From Cytophagales bacterium (GTDB taxonomy: Bacteria > Bacteroidota > Bacteroidia > Cytophagales > Spirosomataceae): DNA of 17,537 nt. Position numbers and translations under genes: made by a program. Below the pieces are notes generated by a model. The model was not told the origin of the DNA. It worked only from the letters and a program-made list of their open reading frames with translations, and did not search any database. Numbering within the stretch: the first letter of the stretch is position 1; each line of letters begins with the position of its first letter. The stretch lies in assembly GCA_013205605.1 (NCBI GenBank), contig JABMMK010000379.1, positions 1 through 17,537 of the forward strand. The letters run 5' to 3'. Shown here piece by piece: positions 16,681 through 17,537 of this stretch.

Positions 16681-17537
16681 ATGGCTCATTTTGGAATAGT
16701 CGGTTCAGGTATTGGTGGGATTGCGTTAGCCATTCGCATGGCTTGTTTAGGTCAAAAAGTAGTCGTTTTTGAAGCCAATGAATATCCAGGTGGCAAATTA
16801 TCTCAAATTGATTTAGGTGGATATCGCTTCGATGCGGGTCCTTCGCTCTTTACTTTGCCCAAGCTCGTGGATGAACTCTTTGAGCTCGCTGGAAAAAACC
16901 CAAGAGATTATTTTAATTACATACGATTGCCAGAAATATGCAAATACTTTTGGACCGATGGCACTCAGCTTAGCACCCATGCGGATGCACAAGAAACCGC
17001 CTCCGAAATGGCCAAAGTTTTAGGTGAAGAGGAGGCCAATGTGGCTGAATTTTTAAAGGGACTTCAAGATAAATATGAAATCATTAGTGAATTATTTTTA
17101 GAAAATTCACTTCAAGACCTTAACACATGGACCAGTAAAAAGGCCATGAGGGGCTATTTAAACATCCCTAATTTGGGCTTATTTTCAACCATGCATACCT
17201 ACCATGCGCGAAGATTTAAACACCCAAAAACAGTTCAGTTATTTGACCGATATGCCACCTATAATGGCTCAAATCCCTATCAAACCCCTGCGACATTATC
17301 CGTTATTCCTAATTTAGAATACAATATTGGCGCATTTATGCCCGTGGGGGGCATGATTTCCATTACCAACTCACTATGTCGTTTGGCCAAGGAATTAGGT
17401 GTCGAATTTAGGATGAATGAGAAAGTGGAGGAAATTGTGACGGAGGGCCAGCGAGCCGTGGGGATAAAAACAGCCAAAGGTATATTTGCCTTTGATCATA
17501 TCGCTAGTAATATGGACATTAGGCCAAGCTATAAAAA
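16681..17537 (+). CDS. Carotenoid desaturase, CrtI/CrtD family (3' end outside window)
   Basis: The first 285 residues of an FAD-dependent desaturase, open to the window edge. The N-terminus has the dinucleotide-binding loop GIVGSGIGG (5-13), the acidic residue ending the second strand (Glu31 in VFEAN), PGGKLSQ (36-42) and the FDAGPSLFTLP segment (50-60), all typical of phytoene-desaturase-like enzymes. The later RYATYNGSNPYQTPATL block and GAFMPVGGM resemble CrtD-type 1-hydroxycarotenoid 3,4-desaturases of pigmented Bacteroidota more than their CrtI, which usually has a different sequence there. CrtD is therefore the preferred but unproven reading; the substrate would be a hydroxylated acyclic carotenoid end in a monocyclic carotenoid pathway. 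It is divergent from aspS with a 115-base gap. Confidence 0.88.
   Translation, partial: MAHFGIVGSGIGGIALAIRMACLGQKVVVFEANEYPGGKLSQIDLGGYRFDAGPSLFTLPKLVDELFELAGKNPRDYFNYIRLPEICKYFWTDGTQLSTHADAQETASEMAKVLGEEEANVAEFLKGLQDKYEIISELFLENSLQDLNTWTSKKAMRGYLNIPNLGLFSTMHTYHARRFKHPKTVQLFDRYATYNGSNPYQTPATLSVIPNLEYNIGAFMPVGGMISITNSLCRLAKELGVEFRMNEKVEEIVTEGQRAVGIKTAKGIFAFDHIASNMDIRPSYK

Noticed and set aside
16817..17023. Short plus-strand frame within the desaturase region
   Set aside because: Out of frame with the CrtI/CrtD-like coding sequence starting at 16681, which has continuous family motifs through to the window edge.

Overview
The window looks like chromosomal DNA from a member of the Bacteroidota, most likely the Cytophagales. 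Pointers are a PD40/OmpA envelope protein with PorE-like architecture, an exported subtilisin ending in a type IX secretion (T9SS) sorting domain, a PorT-like beta-barrel, a CrtI/CrtD-type carotenoid desaturase of the form seen in pigmented Bacteroidota, A+T-rich intergenic DNA, and -7 elements of the TAnnTTTG type. No mobile element, CRISPR array, rRNA or tRNA was found. All genes look intact except the first and last, which the window edges cut. The genus cannot be fixed from this sequence.

Layout, left to right. (1) Positions 2-3107, plus strand: the 3' part of a TPR-PD40-CRD-OmpA protein (PorE-like), then one base later dihydroorotase (pyrC). (2) 3104-3781, minus: a small outer-membrane beta-barrel protein converging on pyrC. 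(3) 3862-8467, plus: ribonuclease HII, then a 1324-residue secreted S8 peptidase with a T9SS C-terminal domain. (4) 8464-11135, minus: a tight three-gene operon read as GDP-L-fucose synthase, a class I methyltransferase, and a YhdH/AcuI-type reductase. (5) 11259-14768, plus: two exported proteins of unknown function with a TAATG overlap, then a SulP anion transporter and a beta-carbonic anhydrase two bases apart. (6) A bidirectional hairpin terminator. (7) 14802-16565, minus: aspartyl-tRNA synthetase. (8) 16681 to the end, plus: the 5' part of a carotenoid desaturase.

Functional threads. The PorE-like protein and the S8 peptidase fit the same export route: PorE-type proteins anchor the T9SS to peptidoglycan, and the peptidase carries the T9SS export signal. 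SulP plus carbonic anhydrase forms a likely bicarbonate/CO2 module, and the two exported unknowns just upstream may be cotranscribed with it. The fucose synthase points to surface glycan or glycoprotein synthesis. PyrC, RNase HII and AspRS are housekeeping.

The DNA is compact: the longest gene-free stretch is about 120 bases, and two convergent gene pairs end on a shared palindromic tetranucleotide that supplies both stop codons. I see no clearly new molecular system. The most open question is the pair of exported unknown proteins upstream of the SulP-carbonic anhydrase pair.
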